Below are positions 1-11,064 of a stretch of DNA of 64,000 bases, one piece after another. Numbering within the stretch: the first letter of the stretch is position 1; each line of letters opens with the position of its first letter. The position numbers and the translations under genes are program-made. This DNA comes from Pogostemon cablin (lineage: Eukaryota > Streptophyta > Magnoliopsida > Lamiales > Lamiaceae): the NCBI GenBank assembly GCA_023678885.1, contig CM042965.1, positions 33,771,777 to 33,835,776 of the forward strand. Direction: 5' to 3'. The notes beneath the pieces were generated by a model, which had not been told where the DNA came from, ran no database searches, and worked only from the letters and a program-made list of their open reading frames with translations.

Positions 1-1745
1 CCATTATTACAGACGGGTATAGCACACCTTTTTGTTCTTTCTCTTTGAAGCATCTAATCACCCAAGGAGATAAAGGGCAATCATATTCTCTCAGTGGAAC
101 TACTTTTGAGCCACCACCAATCCCAAATACAATCTGAACATCCACCTTAGATAAGAACAATTTTTTTCCACCAATAACAAACGAACCTGATTTTTTATCG
201 TACCTTTGCAATATTTTTACAAAATCACATTCCCACTTCCTTAGATATTTCTTTGAATAATCACTGGTGGTTTTTCTAATGGAATCAAATAAAACCCAAA
301 ACGGTGTCCTTCTTATCTCCTCTAAATCTTTTTCTATGTAGCTTAATGAGTTTATGGATTTTATAGCAGCTCTTATATTACTTCTAAAAAGGCTTCCTTT
401 TGAACTTGCTTTCACAGTACCTATTTGTGATGCAAAATATGTTCATGCAATTTGTGAGAGATCAATGACGCATGGGTGCGAGTGGTTCATCAAAGTAATC
501 TATTTCAATCAGATATATCAATTAGCACAAATATAAAGTAATTTGCATAAAATAAAATCTGGAGAAAGCATGTGCTCAAACATAAAATTGTTGGAAAACT
601 CATATTTTTCATTATTTAATATGTTAGTAATTTTCATAGAAATGTGCGAAAACATTTTGCAAATATGAAATTTGCACAATTTAATCAATTTTGCACAATT
701 TTCTATGTGGAGTTGAATTGCATGTAAAAGAGGACTTAGATTAAGAAATGTGCAAAAATCAAACTTGCACAATTTAATCAATTTTGCACAATTTCCTATA
801 TGGACTTGGAATACGTGTGAGAGGTTCTCGATTAAGAAATGTGCAAAAAAATGTGCAAATCTCAATTCTTCACAATTTAATCAATTTTGCACAATTCTCT
901 ACATGGACTTGGAATTCATGTAAAAAAAGGACTTAGGTTAAGAAATGTGCAAAAATCATTATTTGCACCATTTAATCAAAATTTGCACAATTTACTCAAA
1001 TTTGCACAATTTCTTATGTGGACTAAGAATACGTGATAATAAGATCTCGATTCAGAATTGTGCAAAACTATTGTGCAAAAACAATATTTGCATAATTTAA
1101 TCAATTTTACACTAATACTGAAACATAAATTTTAAAAATCAGAACTGGTCCAGATTTGCAAAGGAACCAAATTGTTCAAAAATTATCAAGAGGGAAAATG
1201 TAGACAAACAGTACCAACATATATCCATACAGCCCAAGAAAATATGATTCATGGTATTAAAAAAACAAGCACCAGTCACTCATACATCAAAACGGGTATC
1301 AAGTTTTTCTCTACCGTCATCAAAAGGGATATTCACATCACACTTTATGAATATACTAAAAACATAGCTAACAAACATAATTTAAGTCCAAATATGCTCA
1401 GTTATTATTATAGTACTAAAATTTAACATTAAATTTCATAATAAACTCACCAAAGCAGTTAATTGGGCTAGGAATCCCACTTTTTGGCAAATCATCTTTA
1501 CGCCGACTTGTCCTTGATGTACCAAATTCTTCAAAATCAGAATCTTCTGATAATATTGGTTTCTTCCCTGTTTATATGTAAATAATATTTAAAAAAATCA
1601 GTGTTAGATACACAATAATATAAAATTAAATATAGATGATTGTTTATAAACAACCTTTAGCTTTAGACTTTGGTGAGGTTACTGCTGCAATGTTTTTAGC
1701 TGATTTTGCCCTCTGTTTTTTATTAGCATGAAATCTCTGCCTCAT
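1..1745 (-). CDS. Spliced gene entering at left edge (DUF1985/Ulp1-associated-like protein), 5' part
   Basis: Three coding exons can be modelled on the minus strand. Exon 1 (1745-1655) starts with ATG and encodes a basic, Lys/Arg/Ala-rich N terminus. Exon 2 (1567-1451) is acidic then basic (around SEDSDFEEF). Exon 3 runs from 420 to the window edge. Both introns are phase 1, with acceptors ending CAG and TAG and donors GTTGTT and GTGAGT, and the frame stays open across all joins for about 210 residues. Exon 3 contains TPFWVLFDSI, then FVIGGKKLFLSKVDVQIVF and GIGGG. This spacing recalls the N-terminal domain of plant DUF1985 proteins, often found upstream of a Ulp1 (C48) peptidase or in Mutator-like elements. 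The gene structure is visible; the family call is inferred from memory of the motif. The C-terminal part lies outside the window. Confidence 0.55.
640..1112. repeat. Degenerate tandem repeat in intron 2, period about 90-115 bp
   Basis: About four and a half units, each starting near GAAATGTGCAAAAA, passing through TTTAATCAATTTTGCACAAT and ending near a TGGACTTGGAAT-like block followed by TCGATTAAG or TTAGGTTAAG. Units begin near 640, 746, 837, 942 and 1057. The array sits inside the long second intron of the left-edge gene. Confidence 0.8.
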
Positions 1746-2756
1746 TTTGTGCCTTTACATAAAAGAAAAACCAAGATATCTCAAATTTAATCACCATGAA
1801 TACAGATTTTAGAGTAGTTAAAAAAATTATAAAAAATATGGTGAAAATTGCACAAGAAAGTACACGACTAAGTTATAAGGCTTACAAACACTACAGTTTA
1901 GTGTAAACTAACTTATCTTCTAAGCCTAAACATCCAAAGATATATTTTAAACATAATATCTACAATTATATTACAAAACATGTCAGGCCCTCCTTAACTA
2001 CATGTGCATAACTTCCAAGTATGAAAAAAACTGATAGAATAAAGTATATCTATATACTAGTGCTAACTACATATGCATATTTTCCAAGTACGAAACAAAA
2101 TAATAAGGATGCACAGAATGTATGCATATTCATAACTTCCAAGTATGAAACAAACTATAAATTTAAACATTTTTGTTTGCAAGTATCCATATCTTAACAA
2201 ATTGACCATATATACATTAAGAAACAAACAAATCCAGCCCAAAAATATATAAGAAACTTGACTAATAGAACCTCTAATCATTCATTTTTCAAACTATATT
2301 AAATCACAGCACACACCATTCATGCATTTATCTCAGCATTGCACTGTCTAATGCAGAATAATAAAATAGAATACAAGTATTGAGCCCAGTTTTTTCATAC
2401 ACAAGATCTTTGTCAAATAGAATATAAAATTGTACAAGAATAAATTTAACAAAGTGATACCTCTGGTGAAATCGAATCAGTGCAAAACCCTAATAAATCG
2501 TAATCTCGGGGAAGAGAAATTGAAAAACACACTTTAAATTTTGGCTACCGATTACAACCTGATCAGGGAATGCAATCGAATTAGTAAGCGTCCAAATCAG
2601 ATTCGCAATTAATAAAATAGAAGAATTATGAGATTCACAACTAAAATTTCAAACACTGGTGAGAATTTAAAGACTTAGAATCGCATGCAACAGAATTAGA
2701 AAAGCACAAATTCACGCATGAGATTGAAATTAGGAATTTTAAAAATAGGTCTTACC
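1746..2756 (-). other. AT-rich presumed 5' UTR intron with short repeats
   Basis: No convincing coding sequence. Three copies of a motif close to CATAACTTCCAAGTATGAAA lie at about 2007, 2075 and 2133, with roughly 60-bp spacing. The stretch fits an intron between the coding start at 1745 and the upstream exon near 2757-3060. Confidence 0.4.
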
Positions 2757-3060
2757 TTACTTCAACTTCGACGAAGATGAACCTCGATTTTGAATTTTGT
2801 AAAAATCTGGAACGAAATCTGAGATTGCACGGTTTGGAGGAATCTGGAAGATATCGCGAGGAGATTTTCTCGATTGAATTAGAGCACAGATTTTCAATGG
2901 ATTACAGAAATGAACGAAATCAGATTGGGATTGCACGTTTTGGACAGAAATCAGGAAGAAATCGGGAGGAGATTTGCAAGGGTTTTGGGAAGAGATTTGG
3001 AAGAAATTTGGGATTAGATTTGGAAGGGATCTGGAAACCACACACCGTTTCTATTTTCTG
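2757..3060 (-). other. Probable 5' UTR exon of the left-edge gene
   Basis: On the minus strand this block ends in AAG followed by GTAAGA, a good splice donor at about 2756. It is open in several frames, including a 94-codon frame (3041-2757), but its composition is low complexity (repeats of GGAAGAAATTTGGGA type on the plus strand) and no domain is recognisable. It is best read as the untranslated first exon; a small upstream ORF cannot be excluded. Confidence 0.35.
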
Positions 3061-3478
3061 AAATTGGGAATATTTGATTAATGTTGAGGGTATTTTTGGA
3101 ATCACACTTATAATTGTGTAGTTAATAGTATTAGTAATTTAAGTGATGTAGTTTATAACAATTATGCATTTTTTTATGTACCTATTAGTAAGTAACCCAA
3201 GAAAAAATAATAATATGACAACTTACTTAATTTTCATTGTTCAATACAGTTTTCTCCATTTCATTTTCATTTTGGCAGAATTATTAAAAATGAAACCAAC
3301 AATGAAACCAACACCCACTCGGCATTTGCTTTTCTCACATTTGTAATGTATGCATTTACTTTCCCCTTTTCATTTCCAAGAATCAATATCTCTGCCTTTA
3401 CTTTCCTTTAAATTGAAGTGAAGTCCATTCTCTCTGCCGAAGTCACAGAAATTGAAGCTGCCTTAAACATAATTCATA
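3061..3478. other. Intergenic, AT-rich
   Basis: Divergent spacer between the minus-strand gene and the plus-strand gene fragments. No gene, RNA or clear repeat seen. Confidence 0.5.
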
Positions 3479-3535
3479 TTGGATTTAAGAATTCCTAAGC
3501 ATCTGATGAATACGATTTATCATACAGATGTCGTA

Positions 3536-3620
3536 TCGCCAGAAGCGCCTGATGAAGAATTCCGAAGAGCGTATCGCCAATGGGCTCAAGTTTACCATCC
3601 TGATAAATACCAATCTCCTA
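3536..3620 (+). pseudogene. DnaJ J-domain first-exon fragment, OWL1/DNAJC11-like
   Basis: From about residue 20 of a frame opening at 3479, the sequence reads SPEAPDEEFRRAYRQWAQ followed by VYHPDKYQSP. This is helix I-II of a J domain with the HPD triad intact, and closely resembles plant OWL1-type (DNAJC11-like) J proteins as I remember them. The match stops at a splice donor (GTACAC, 3621), as an exon would. No second exon with the rest of the J domain (helices III-IV) is recognisable in the next 1.2 kb. The residues before SPEAP do not resemble the family. I read it as an isolated exon fragment that cannot form a functional chaperone by itself. HPD stimulates Hsp70 ATPase in intact J proteins. 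Confidence 0.6.
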
Positions 3621-4812
3621 AGTACACATCCTCACTTCCTCAATCTAGTTTTTTCGACCTAATCCTAATTCTGATCTGTTGATTTTATGCTCTTTCGTCT
3701 CTGTTTTCTTTTTCTCTGAGTTTCGATATTCACTTATTTCGTTGTCTTAAGTGTGTGCATAAATGTATATATTTAGGGACTCCCTCCTAAATTTGGTTGC
3801 TTGAGTGTTGAGATTTAAAATTGGTTTCATATTTCTTTGTTCATTATTTATTAGGTTGCTGTATTTTTCTTGAGGTCTACCTGTTACTAGGAATTTGGTT
3901 TAAGTTTTTCTTGTTGTGGCTAATTTATCCGTGTGTGATATATATTGATATGACCATTTTACAAGTGTTTGTTAAAGTCAGAGTTGATTTTGTTCTTTTA
4001 TTTTAAGAAACTATAGATGCTAAGTCCAAGGGTATAACAATTACGATGCCAAGATGTAGAAGAGGTAGCACAGGTTAGGTATGCTGCCTTGAAACATAAT
4101 TGATGGATTTATTGTTCATTGTAGTCATATCATGGCAGTTGGAGTAGTGGGATGACGGTATAATACTGGGCGGAAGAGACGTTAAGGGTGGTGGAACCTG
4201 GTTGGGTTGTAGCAAGTATGAAAAGTTTGAGGAATGTTACCAATGTGACGGAAAGTGCAGCAAGAGTGAAAAGCAAAAGCAAAAGCAAAAGCAAGTGAGA
4301 TCTTCCTGTTCTCTTCTTGAAGGTACTAATTGTTCCTTTGTTTTTGCTTTTAGTCCTACTTGTTTAGTTGGTCACATGACCGGACTTTATTATCGATGTG
4401 ATTAATCTTAAAAATATTGAAATATATACTATTTCATTATATTGCATTTCTTTTTGTCCTTAACGGGAACTTCTTTAGTATTATAAGTTTCATGAGCAAA
4501 GCAAAGTTAAATTGTGTGTTTTTAGCATAAAGAGGAAATTTTCCATTCATTATGAAGGTGCAACCTGAAATGAGGGAGCTTCCAGCCTGCAGAAGAAGAG
4601 CAACGAAGTCCCAAAGCATCGGTAGTTCCAGTTCCAAAGCAATAGAACAAGGATAAAGAAGAAAGATTGGGTGGGGAAGATGTAGGGAAAGATGAGAAGA
4701 AGGATGCACAGGAGTGAAAGTGATTCAGGTTTATTAGAGGAGGTCTAAAACCTCTCCTTCCAAGTTTTAGGAGAAGGAGACAGAGTTAAGAGTGGATGCA
4801 GAGCCAGCTGTA
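3621..4812. other. No recognisable gene; intron-like sequence with AAAAGC microsatellite
   Basis: AT-rich and not coding by inspection. A short hexamer run (AAAAGC repeated, about 4269-4295) is the only simple repeat. A 67-codon Cys/Lys-rich frame at 4202-4405 has no recognisable domain and is probably chance. Confidence 0.45.
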
Positions 4813-5222
4813 GAGACGAGCCCGTCCGAGTTGAAAATCAAAAGGTCTCCTGCCAAATTAAGAGACCTCATTGAGATGAGGTTGCTTGAAGGTCTTGGTG
4901 TTTGATGCATCAATGGCTCCAAAGTAATCATATTCAACATCAATTGTTGCTGGCCATTGGTTTGTTATATGATTAATTATATATTATCAACTTTTACAGG
5001 GAAGGCAACAACCTAAATCTCAACTTGAAGGAGTTATTTGAGAACTAGTATGATAGAAGGTACACAGGTAAATTTACACTTTCTTTAATATGATTCACTT
5101 GTAATATGATTATTTAATCCCACGTACTTTTGGTTGTTAGTTTAGGTGATCGCTCAAAATGAGAATTATAACTTGGACAATGGAAACAGCCTGCACGACA
5201 TTCTCAATACATGTCAAGATAG
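4813..5222 (+). pseudogene. Degraded fragment of a Jas/TPL-binding-domain (PHD-finger type) protein
   Basis: Three exon-like pieces can be read in order. First (4813-4924), SPSELKIKRSPAKLRDLIE is followed by a LLEG motif and then GSK at a GTAATC donor; this resembles the start of the TPL-binding 'Jas' domain (ELLETGLLEG...V). Second (about 4999-5060), a piece with QLEGVI, like LRGVI in the family, but with several stops. Third (about 5151-5222), after a TTTAG acceptor, ENYNLDNGNSLHDILNTCQ resembles the family's LENGKSLLDVL...C. The cysteine-containing middle of the domain is missing and stop codons interrupt pieces one and two. In intact plant chromatin proteins this domain lies beside PHD and acetyltransferase modules. 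The family call rests on motif order only. Confidence 0.4.
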
Positions 5223-5845
5223 AGGGATGGCCTTGTTCCACACCAGATAATCAAGCGGAATTTATAAGGGATGGTTATCTCTTAAAGTATACAAACTAAA
5301 CCAGGTATGATTTCCCCTGTTCATGGCTCCATTTTAAATTGTTATACAGAAATTTGATGACTATATTTGTTTTGTTTTCATAAGTTGTTGTGATTAAGTT
5401 GATCATATATTGTTTATTCACTGCATTAATATGAACAATTTAGATGATTTATCTTTACATAATAAATAATATGTTCATTGTTGTGCCTTTTAATTTTTTT
5501 TTTGCCACGGAATATGTAGTTACCTATAAGGAGTGTAGTTTAAAGTGCAAGCAAATATACAGAAATTGTCCTTAAAAAAATATAGAAAGATAAAACATAA
5601 CTCCAAGTAAAGAAAGGACAACCAGCAAGTAGGAGAAATGAGGAGGAAAGGAAAAAAAACCCAAAACTTCTCATACAACCTGATATAAAACAAAATATGA
5701 TCCTGAAACTGACCAAGTCGACATATGCAGATACTAATACCAACATAGAGAACTAATTACTGGCTCCCAACTCACGATCTCAAAATAAGACTCCACTGAA
5801 CATAAATAATACCTACAGAAAGCTTAAAGAAAACATTTAACTATC
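5223..5845. other. No recognisable gene
   Basis: AT-rich, no coding signal I trust. Confidence 0.4.
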
Positions 5846-5980
5846 TCAAGACTCCATCCACTCCATAACAATGTCATCCAAATCTGAATTGTCTTCATGG
5901 TTTCTTGTTTCATTATTCACCTCGTATTCTACATTCTCAAGTACAGTTTTAGGATTGATTGCTTTTGTTTCTTGGTCCAT
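5846..5980 (-). CDS. Small acidic ORF (44 aa), unknown
   Basis: A minus-strand ATG at 5980 opens a 44-codon frame ending in TGA at 5846. The product is acidic (NSDLDDIVMEWMES at the end) and has no homologue I recognise. The region looks like the end of a coding exon rather than random AT-rich DNA, and it lies among other gene fragments, so a captured 3'-terminal exon is plausible. Function unknown. Confidence 0.2.
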   Translation of the reverse strand: MDQETKAINPKTVLENVEYEVNNETRNHEDNSDLDDIVMEWMES

Positions 5981-6125
5981 CAGTTTCTACCCTCAAGTTT
6001 ACTTGAACTTCTGAAGGAAAAGGTTTCACTTTTCGATTTATTTTGTTGAATTTTTCTTGTTTTATCCCGGATTTTTTTAATTACTATCATTATGATTTAT
6101 GTTCTTATTTTGATCATTCGGGCAG

Positions 6126-6267
6126 TGTGGTGGGGTTGAATTTTAATTTTTTACTGCTAAATCTGACGAAGCATTCATCGTATCTCATCTACAATTGTGC
6201 CCTCTTCTTTAGCTCAACTGTGCAGAAGCAGTATCAAGAGAAATTTGGTCTTCATGGGATAATTCCT
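6126..6267 (+). pseudogene. Cystinosin-homologue (PQ-loop transporter) exon fragment
   Basis: After an acceptor ending GGGCAG, the frame reads VVGLNFNFLLLNLTKHSSYL, then IYNCALFFSSTVQKQYQEKF. This matches the conserved stretch of plant and animal cystinosin (VVGLNFDF...NLTKHSSY...N...YF...VQKQY). The splice phase (AG supplied by the preceding exon for the Ser before VVG) also fits the family. After GIIP the expected VAANDVAFS segment is missing and the frame soon reaches a stop (6292). Cystinosins export cystine from lysosomes or vacuoles by proton symport through two PQ loops. Only about 45 residues of the central region are here, so this is an exon fragment, not a gene. Element C begins 97 bp after the frame ends. 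Confidence 0.7.
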
Positions 6268-6390
6268 TCCTTTGCATGGATTCGTTGTGATTAAGAAGCA
6301 AATTTACATGCATTTTTTCTTATATTAATTGTGTTTTAAGAATTGAGGTTTATGTGTTGTTGTTGTTTGGAGATGATACTTGTTGCTGCT

Positions 6391-8034
6391 TGATGATTGT
6401 AGAAATCTCGTGAATTTAGGATCCATTTATAGCATGGTTCTATACAATTATGCTTGGTTTGAGTGTTTAAGTGCCCTACATTACTCGATATTTATAAATA
6501 TTTGGAGAATTTGTACTTTGATGGAATTTGTATGATTTTCAGGTATAAATAGATTCTGGAAGTGAAGAGGAAGATGTAGGAAAAAGCGGATCTCAATTCG
6601 AAGTTAAAACGAGGGAGAACGAGCCAAAACAGTGAAGCAGCGCGAAACTGTCACAAAAATTCGACCTTGCACAAAAATTCGGTCGAATTTTTGTGAATTT
6701 TTAGGAAAAACAGGGGCGAAACAGAGCATTGGAGGTTGAGCACACTGACATAAAAATTCGATGTACTTCATCGAAATTCGATCGAATTTTTATGCAGTTT
6801 TGCATAAAAATTCGATGTCACAAAAATTCGGTCAATTTTTTGTGCACTTTGCCACTTGTCCAGAAAATCAATTTTAATTCCCATTTTGGCTACTTTTTCT
6901 CCAAGTTTGATTGAGAGAGAATCGGGGAGACCCCAAAATCGCCCACACACACTCATTCACCATTTTCACACACACTATCATCCCCAATCCATTTTCTACC
7001 CAATTTTCACTCAATTTCTCCTCAAATTCCATGGATCTTCACACTTTCCATCTACCCATCACATATCTATAGAGGATTGAGGCTCAAGGAGAGAAGATTG
7101 CATCTTGAAGGGGAGAATCAACCCAAATTCCAAATGGGAGAGAACTTACCTTTAATTTGTATTTTCTTAGTTTTAATTGCAACAATGGATGTTTGTAAGC
7201 ATTATATTGATGTTTTCATGATGTTTGTTGTTGGCTAGACCTCTTGTGAGGCTAGCCACTTGATGGATTAAGGATCTATAGATTTGTTGAATTTTAGATG
7301 GTTTAATTGATGTGATTTTTGGAATTTCTTATATGATCTTTGCTTTACTTGATTCGTATTGTAACATGTGTGGTTAGATTCTCTATTTGTGATATTAGGA
7401 GGGCCAATCCAATATTATAATTAGAGTTTTGATTGAATTATGTTATTATATGAATTTTTATATTAGTGTGTGAAATATGTGGTAGCATCTTTATATGCTT
7501 AGAACATTCATGTGAGAACACTTAATTAGTTTATCATATTTGATTGATTAATTGAGTGAGGAGACTAATCTTGTTATCATAGTACCTTAAGGGAATTGAG
7601 AGTGAGATTCAATCTCTTGTGCTTGAAACTTGTAATGAGTTAAGAACCTAATTGCCTTGGCCGAGGGATTAGGGGATTATATGTGATTGCTTTATTCCAA
7701 TAATCATTGATATTTGCTATTTGAATTTAACAAACCATGTTGTGTCCTTGATCTTGAATGTAGTTAGCCTTGCTCTTCTTTAGATTGTCAAACATCCATT
7801 TCATATCCATTGTATCCATCTATCTTTAATTGTTTTCTTAGTTGTTAGTTTTTTAGTGTTAACCTCCTCCTCCTTCATTGATTAGTCCTTCTAGAGTAAA
7901 CATTTCTCAAATACGGCTACTCACTTTCGCCCTTGGGTTCGATATTATAAATTTTGCACTTGGTCACTATGGTCTACTACGCGATAGAGTACGCTTGCTC
8001 TAATCAATTTATATCAAAATTAAAACCAAGTTCA
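6391..8034 (+). repeat. Element C 5' LTR
   Basis: 1644 bp, starts TGATGATTGTAG, ends AAGTTCA. Contains the AAAAATTCG palindromic word cluster at 6655-6850. It is similar throughout to the copy at 11065-12716; the first 200 bp are the most diverged. Confidence 0.9.
6650..6850. repeat. AAAAATTCG/CGAATTTTT word cluster in C 5' LTR
   Basis: At least seven copies of CA(C/T)AAAAATTCG or its inverse, including near-perfect palindromes such as AAAAATTCGGTCGAATTTTT and AAATTCGATCGAATTTTT. Two word types occur: CACAAAAATTCG and CATAAAAATTCGATG. The same cluster is in the 3' LTR at about 11320-11525. Confidence 0.85.
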
Positions 8035-8052
8035 TGGCACCGTTACAGGGGC
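8035..8052 (+). other. Element C primer binding site
   Basis: TGGCACCGTTACAGGGGC directly follows the LTR. About 14 of 18 bases agree with the complement of the tRNA-Asp 3' end found perfectly in E1, so it is a decayed or variant tRNA-Asp site. Confidence 0.65.
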
Positions 8053-8260
8053 AAAAGCCTTTGGTGTAACGTGTTTGAATTTGTTAGCTCTACTTAGGAC
8101 ATTATTTTTCTTTTTTTTGCATCTTATATTTATTTTGAAAAATCTTGTTCTAATTTGTTCTTCTTGATAGGTACACCAACCTTAAAAGAAGAGAAGAAAG
8201 AGCAACCAAAAATAGTAAGTGGAGAAGAATTGTAGTAGATCTTGAGAAGAAGAGCTAAAA

Positions 8261-9391
8261 ATGGATCAATGCTACAATAATAGGATATACGAGGGATGGC
8301 AAGGAGCTTACAATGTGAATACATTCCAACCGTATCAAGGAAACACTTATTCCGTATCAAGTTCCTACAATAAAGTGCCTACTGTTACTCCTTTATCTGA
8401 AAATAGTACCTTACTTGAATTGTATAGAAGATATGCTCATGGGAGTGATACAAGACAAAGTTTTCAACCAAGTCTTCCTAGATATGGGACTCAAGCTCTT
8501 CAAAGTATGCTAACTTCGTATCCTACGGTGCAACAAGAATGGATGATGCCAAGTTATCAAGTGGAGGATATTTCTTACATGCAAGGGAGTAGTTTCCAAA
8601 GTAATGATTAAGGAAATTATCTCCAAGACCAAAGACGGAAAACACCGAGTGAAGAAGTTAAGCCATCCGTAGAGGATAGAGTTGGGCAACTTATGGAAAG
8701 GCTCAAAGAAATGATTGAAGAGAGAAGAGAAATGAGAGAAGAAAGAAAGAAAGAGCAAAAGAAAAATGAAATGAGATTTGAGATTCTAGAGCATCGAATG
8801 AGTCAAATGATAAGTGAATGGAACACTCTTCAAGAAATGGAGAATCTTATAAATGATGATCAAGATTAGAAAAGTAAGGTTGAAGAAGGGTTAGAGGTAG
8901 AAGAGTGTTCGGGGGATGATGAAGACTCAAGAAGAGATGATGAGCTTATTGAGGACAAGGAAGACGAGGGCGACGAAAACTTGGAGGATGAAAATTCAAG
9001 TGAAAGGGGTAGAATGGCCAAGATAGAAGATGAAGAATCAAAAGAGGTGTATGAATTCGATGAAGAGGAATAAAGTCTAGAAGCACTTGTTGATGAGTTC
9101 AAGAGTGAAATGAACAATTCTAAACCTTTTAACTCTTCAAGTTGCATGAAATTTCAAAATAATGTTTATATAGACTTTGTTCTACCTAACGATTCTTCTT
9201 ATCATTTTAGGTACAAAAGAGAGATTAAAGAGATATTGGGAGTCTACTTGTTAAAGAGGAATAAATGGTGGTCACGAAAGGAGAGGTTAATGGAATGCAT
9301 ACTCAAAAGAGTCAAATATTTAAAGTCAATTTCGAAGGATGCTATGGAGGCCGTTACTTGCCACAAATGCCTAATAAAGGAAGAAGCATAG
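8261..9391 (+). pseudogene. Element C internal ORF, broken by three stops
   Basis: One reading frame runs from ATG at 8261 to a stop at 9389-9391 (about 376 codons) and is interrupted only by TAA at 8609, TAG at 8867 and TAA at 9071. The predicted product has a Tyr/Gln/Ser-rich N terminus (about residues 1-116), a strongly charged Glu/Arg/Lys helix likely to form a coiled coil (about 140-200), an acidic Asp/Glu stretch (about 205-270) and a basic C terminus containing Lys-Arg-Asn-Lys-Trp-Trp. I recognise no protease, RT or integrase motif and no classical gag core or zinc knuckle. Frame preservation over 1.1 kb with only substitutions suggests it was recently coding. A divergent or truncated gag is the most likely identity, by position only. 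Confidence 0.5.
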
Positions 9392-11064
9392 AGATTAAAA
9401 TTTGATGGCAAGAACGAACGATATCTTTGGCCGTTCCGATGAGTTCTCCATATTTCGTCTGGCTTGAAGATGTTAAACTTAGCGCTAGATGGGAGGCAAC
9501 CCATCATTATCTTATTTGCTTTCATTTACTTGCTTTATTAGTTGTTTTTAGTTTTATCGTGTTTCTTGTCTTTCGTAGGTACAAAAAGAGCTTCTCGGTG
9601 ATGGTCTTGAAGTGAAGAAAATTGCAACAAAGTTGGTAACAAAACTCTTTTCAAACTAAAATTCAACTCTTAGTTAAATATAAGTTTGGGGGCCAAGATG
9701 GTTCATTTTGTTACATGCTCGTATTGCTCTTAGTTGTACATTTTGCACCGACACACCTTTTGTTCCTCTTATTTTTGTGAGCCTTCTCTTGATTCCTTAT
9801 TATTGGTCCTTCTCTTGTGGAGCTTACTTGGTGATTGTTTGAGACTAGGAGATTGAGTTGGATCATGTGATTGAATTGATAGGAGCTTATGTATTTGTTA
9901 TGGTTGGAAATTGCTTGTGTGTGCTTGTTTTTCACTATTGATGAGCCGTGAGATTTTGAGCCTCGAATGCGCGGATGTTATGCGATTCATTTCTTTCATG
10001 TTTGCATCATTCATGTGTATGAATTCTAGAACTTGCCATTCGTCTTGCTTGATGCTACATTTGTGTGGAGATTGTTGAAAATGATCTTAGACCATCCTTG
10101 AAAATTGAAGTCACTAGCCAAATAATATCCCTACCATAATGTTGTTCCCTACTAAGCCATTTTGAGCCTTTAAACCCTATTCTTTTGAATATTAACTCAT
10201 TACAAGCCAATTAAACCAATTTGAAATTTTACATAAAACCTTTTGTGTGGGTGATTGTTGAAAATGGTTGCTAAAGGAGGTTTGGAAGGGAAGAGCAAAA
10301 ATTGTGCTTGGAAAGAAAATGAAGGAGTTTTTACTTGAAAAGCTATAAGAGTTAGTGAACGAGGATGTCTAAGTAAGGAAAGAAATGAAGCTCTAAAAAA
10401 AAGAAAAAAAAAGAGCATAAGAGCTAAAAAAAAAGAAAGAAAAACTCAAATGTGTATTACGAAAAGTATGGGGAAAAAGAGCTACATAAGAAATGCTCAA
10501 GTTTCAAGAGTTGAAAAAGGAAGGGATGATGAAGTACATGAAAAGTGAAAAAGGAAGAAGTGAATTCATGATCAAGAATGAGTTTTGATAAGAAGGGAGA
10601 CGTCTCTTCCAATCATCCACACACATATTTGAGTCACTTTTATCCTTATATTCATACCCTTACTAAAGAGCCTTCATTACATCCAAATATAAAGTCCTAT
10701 TTGATTCATTGATTGACACATTTTATTAGTGATGGAGAGTTTGAGACTTGTGGCAAGCCTATGGTAATGCGTGCATGTGAATCGATTATGAGTGTAAACA
10801 CATCCACAATTTCTACTTTATGAGTGTGAGTGCATATACTTCCTTGAGAGGATTAGTGAGAATGAGTATTGTGCTTGAATTTATCCCACCATGATTTATG
10901 CATAGGTTTATTGATATTTAAGTCATGTGTTGTTTGATTTGATTGATTAGTTAAAAATGATTATATTCTTTGATCCATTCTCCAATTCACTCAATTTCTA
11001 CCCTCATGTTCTTTTTCTTTTCTTTGTTGTTCGAGGACGAACAACACTTTAAGTTTGGAGGGTT
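9392..11064 (+). other. Element C 3' non-coding region and polypurine tract
   Basis: No ORF of note. It holds a GTTAAA...GCGC...GATGGGAGGCAACCCATC hairpin at 9470-9505, a TTAGTT...TAAGTTTGGGGG signal near 9654-9692, A-rich repeats at 10397-10450, an AAAGAGCC block near 10664, and the 3' purine tract ending at 11064. Similar blocks occur in the same order in E1, E2 and E3. Confidence 0.6.

Noticed and set aside
640..1112. Satellite or centromeric array
   Set aside because: Only 4-5 degenerate units confined to one intron.
6856..7080. 74-codon frame, repeated at 11564-11758
   Set aside because: Lies in both LTRs of element C in a His/Phe-rich stretch before the likely transcript start; chance frame.
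8866..9147. Serine-rich minus-strand frame
   Set aside because: Antisense of the acidic Glu/Asp block of the element C ORF.
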